A stretch of DNA of 6,711 bases from Anaerolineae bacterium (GTDB lineage Bacteria; Chloroflexota; Anaerolineae; 4572-78; NAK82): the NCBI GenBank assembly GCA_030598425.1, contig JAUVPY010000151.1, forward strand, positions 1 through 6,711. Reading direction: 5' to 3'. Made by a program: the position numbers and the translations under genes. Shown in pieces: positions 6,154 to 6,711 of the stretch. The notes below the pieces were generated by a model that was not told where the DNA came from, did not search any database, and worked only from the letters and a program-made list of their open reading frames with translations. Position 1 is the stretch's first letter; every line of letters starts with the position of its first letter.

Positions 6154-6711
6154 CTACATCGAAACTTCGATCCCCTCGCCCTCAAGCACCTCGCCCACCA
6201 CCCAGGCTGTCTGCTCATGGTCTACGCACTCGGCGAAGAAATCGTCTACCCGTTCGGCGGGAAGGGCTAGCAGCAATCCGCCCGAGGTCTGCGCATCCCA
6301 CAAGAGCATCTGGCGATCCTCCGTGATGTTTGCGTCGAACTGAACCAGGTGGCCGTAGTGAGCTTTGTTGTTGTGCGAACCACCAGGGAAAATCCACTCA
6401 GCGGCGTAGTCAGTCGCGCCAGGCAGCAGGGGGATATCGCTCATCCAGAAGCGAAAGCGCACCCCACCAGCCTGAGTCATCTCAGTGGCGTGACCCAGAA
6501 GGCCAAAGCCGGTGATGTCGGTAGCCGCCCGCACACCTACCACCTGTCCCGCCACGGCCGCGCAACGATTGAGGTGCTTCATATTCTCGATCATTGCTGC
6601 CACGTGGTCGGGCTGGGCGATGTCCTGCTTGAGAGCGGTGCTAACCGTCCCGGTGCCCAGGGGCTTGCTGAGAACCAACCGGTCGCCAGGGCGGGCACCC
6701 CCCTTGGTGAA
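6154..6711 (-). CDS. selD: Selenide, water dikinase (selenophosphate synthetase), C-terminal 185 residues (partial)
   Basis: SelD makes selenophosphate from selenide and ATP, the selenium donor for selenocysteine tRNA and for 2-selenouridine in tRNA. The frame is open to the window edge, so the true start lies outside; the in-frame TTG at 6678 is internal. Counting from the first visible residue, conserved family blocks are KGGARPGDR (3-11), SKPLGTG (15-21), ATDITGFGLLGH (63-74), PGGSHNN (109-115) and DAQTSGGLL (139-147). They occur in the family's order, in the AIRS-type C-terminal half. Family members are about 330-350 residues, so roughly 160 are missing, including the N-terminal glycine-rich loop with the catalytic Cys or Sec and Lys. 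It is therefore not possible to say whether SelD itself is a selenoprotein. The gene ends 15 nt before the protease gene. selA, selB and other partners are not in the window. Confidence 0.96.
   Translation of the reverse strand, partial: FTKGGARPGDRLVLSKPLGTGTVSTALKQDIAQPDHVAAMIENMKHLNRCAAVAGQVVGVRAATDITGFGLLGHATEMTQAGGVRFRFWMSDIPLLPGATDYAAEWIFPGGSHNNKAHYGHLVQFDANITEDRQMLLWDAQTSGGLLLALPAERVDDFFAECVDHEQTAWVVGEVLEGEGIEVSM

Noticed and set aside
5699..6343. Plus-strand open frame of 214 codons with Gly/Val repeats
   Set aside because: Its GVGVGGSGVG run is simply the complement of the Thr/Pro linker of the protease. It spans two real genes and their junction and shows no domain.
6154..6678. TTG at 6678 as the selD start
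   Set aside because: The frame stays open to the window edge, and the residues before it (KGGARPGDR) already match SelD, so the TTG is an internal leucine codon.

Overview
All recognisable genes in this window lie on the minus strand, so transcription runs from high to low coordinates. No coding region is supported on the plus strand. There are six genes, two of them cut by the window edges: selD (C-terminal part), an HtrA-like membrane-anchored serine protease, a small CBS-pair protein, an FprA-type ferredoxin/NADP+ reductase, a four-domain ribosomal protein S1 homologue, and clpC (N-terminal two thirds). I see no tRNA, rRNA, mobile element, CRISPR array or phage gene.

The window looks like ordinary chromosome of a bacterium with moderate GC content. 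The best guess is a Chloroflexota (Anaerolineae-like) genome. This is inferred from the Thr/Pro-rich 'TPTP' linker between the membrane anchor and the protease domain, the short four-domain S1 with an acidic tail, the ClpC type and the mycobacterial-like FprA. None of these is diagnostic, so the taxonomic call is tentative.

Layout, in the direction of transcription. At 6711-4690, selD, htrA and the CBS gene form a tight block. The selD-htrA gap is 15 nt, htrA starts with GTG, and the htrA-CBS gap is 51 nt with a GC-rich hairpin. At 4689-4570 there is a 120-nt spacer holding an imperfect 32-bp tandem duplication of a ribosome-binding site plus start codon, which creates a 14-codon mini-ORF overlapping the fprA start. 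fprA follows at 4569-3169. At 3168-2983 a 186-nt spacer holds a long-range inverted repeat just past the fprA stop and a good sigma-70-type promoter for the S1 gene. The S1 gene lies at 2982-1753. At 1752-1665 an 88-nt spacer holds a small hairpin and a candidate clpC promoter whose -35 box lies inside the hairpin loop. clpC runs from 1664 out of the window and is cut inside the second Walker A motif.

Functionally this is housekeeping and stress biology: selenophosphate synthesis, extracytoplasmic and cytoplasmic protein quality control, NADPH/ferredoxin electron transfer, and translation. I found no convincing new multi-gene system. The points most worth a second look are the duplicated initiation region before fprA, the structured fprA 3' region, the overlapping S1-end hairpin and clpC promoter, and the HtrA without a PDZ domain sitting 15 nt behind selD.
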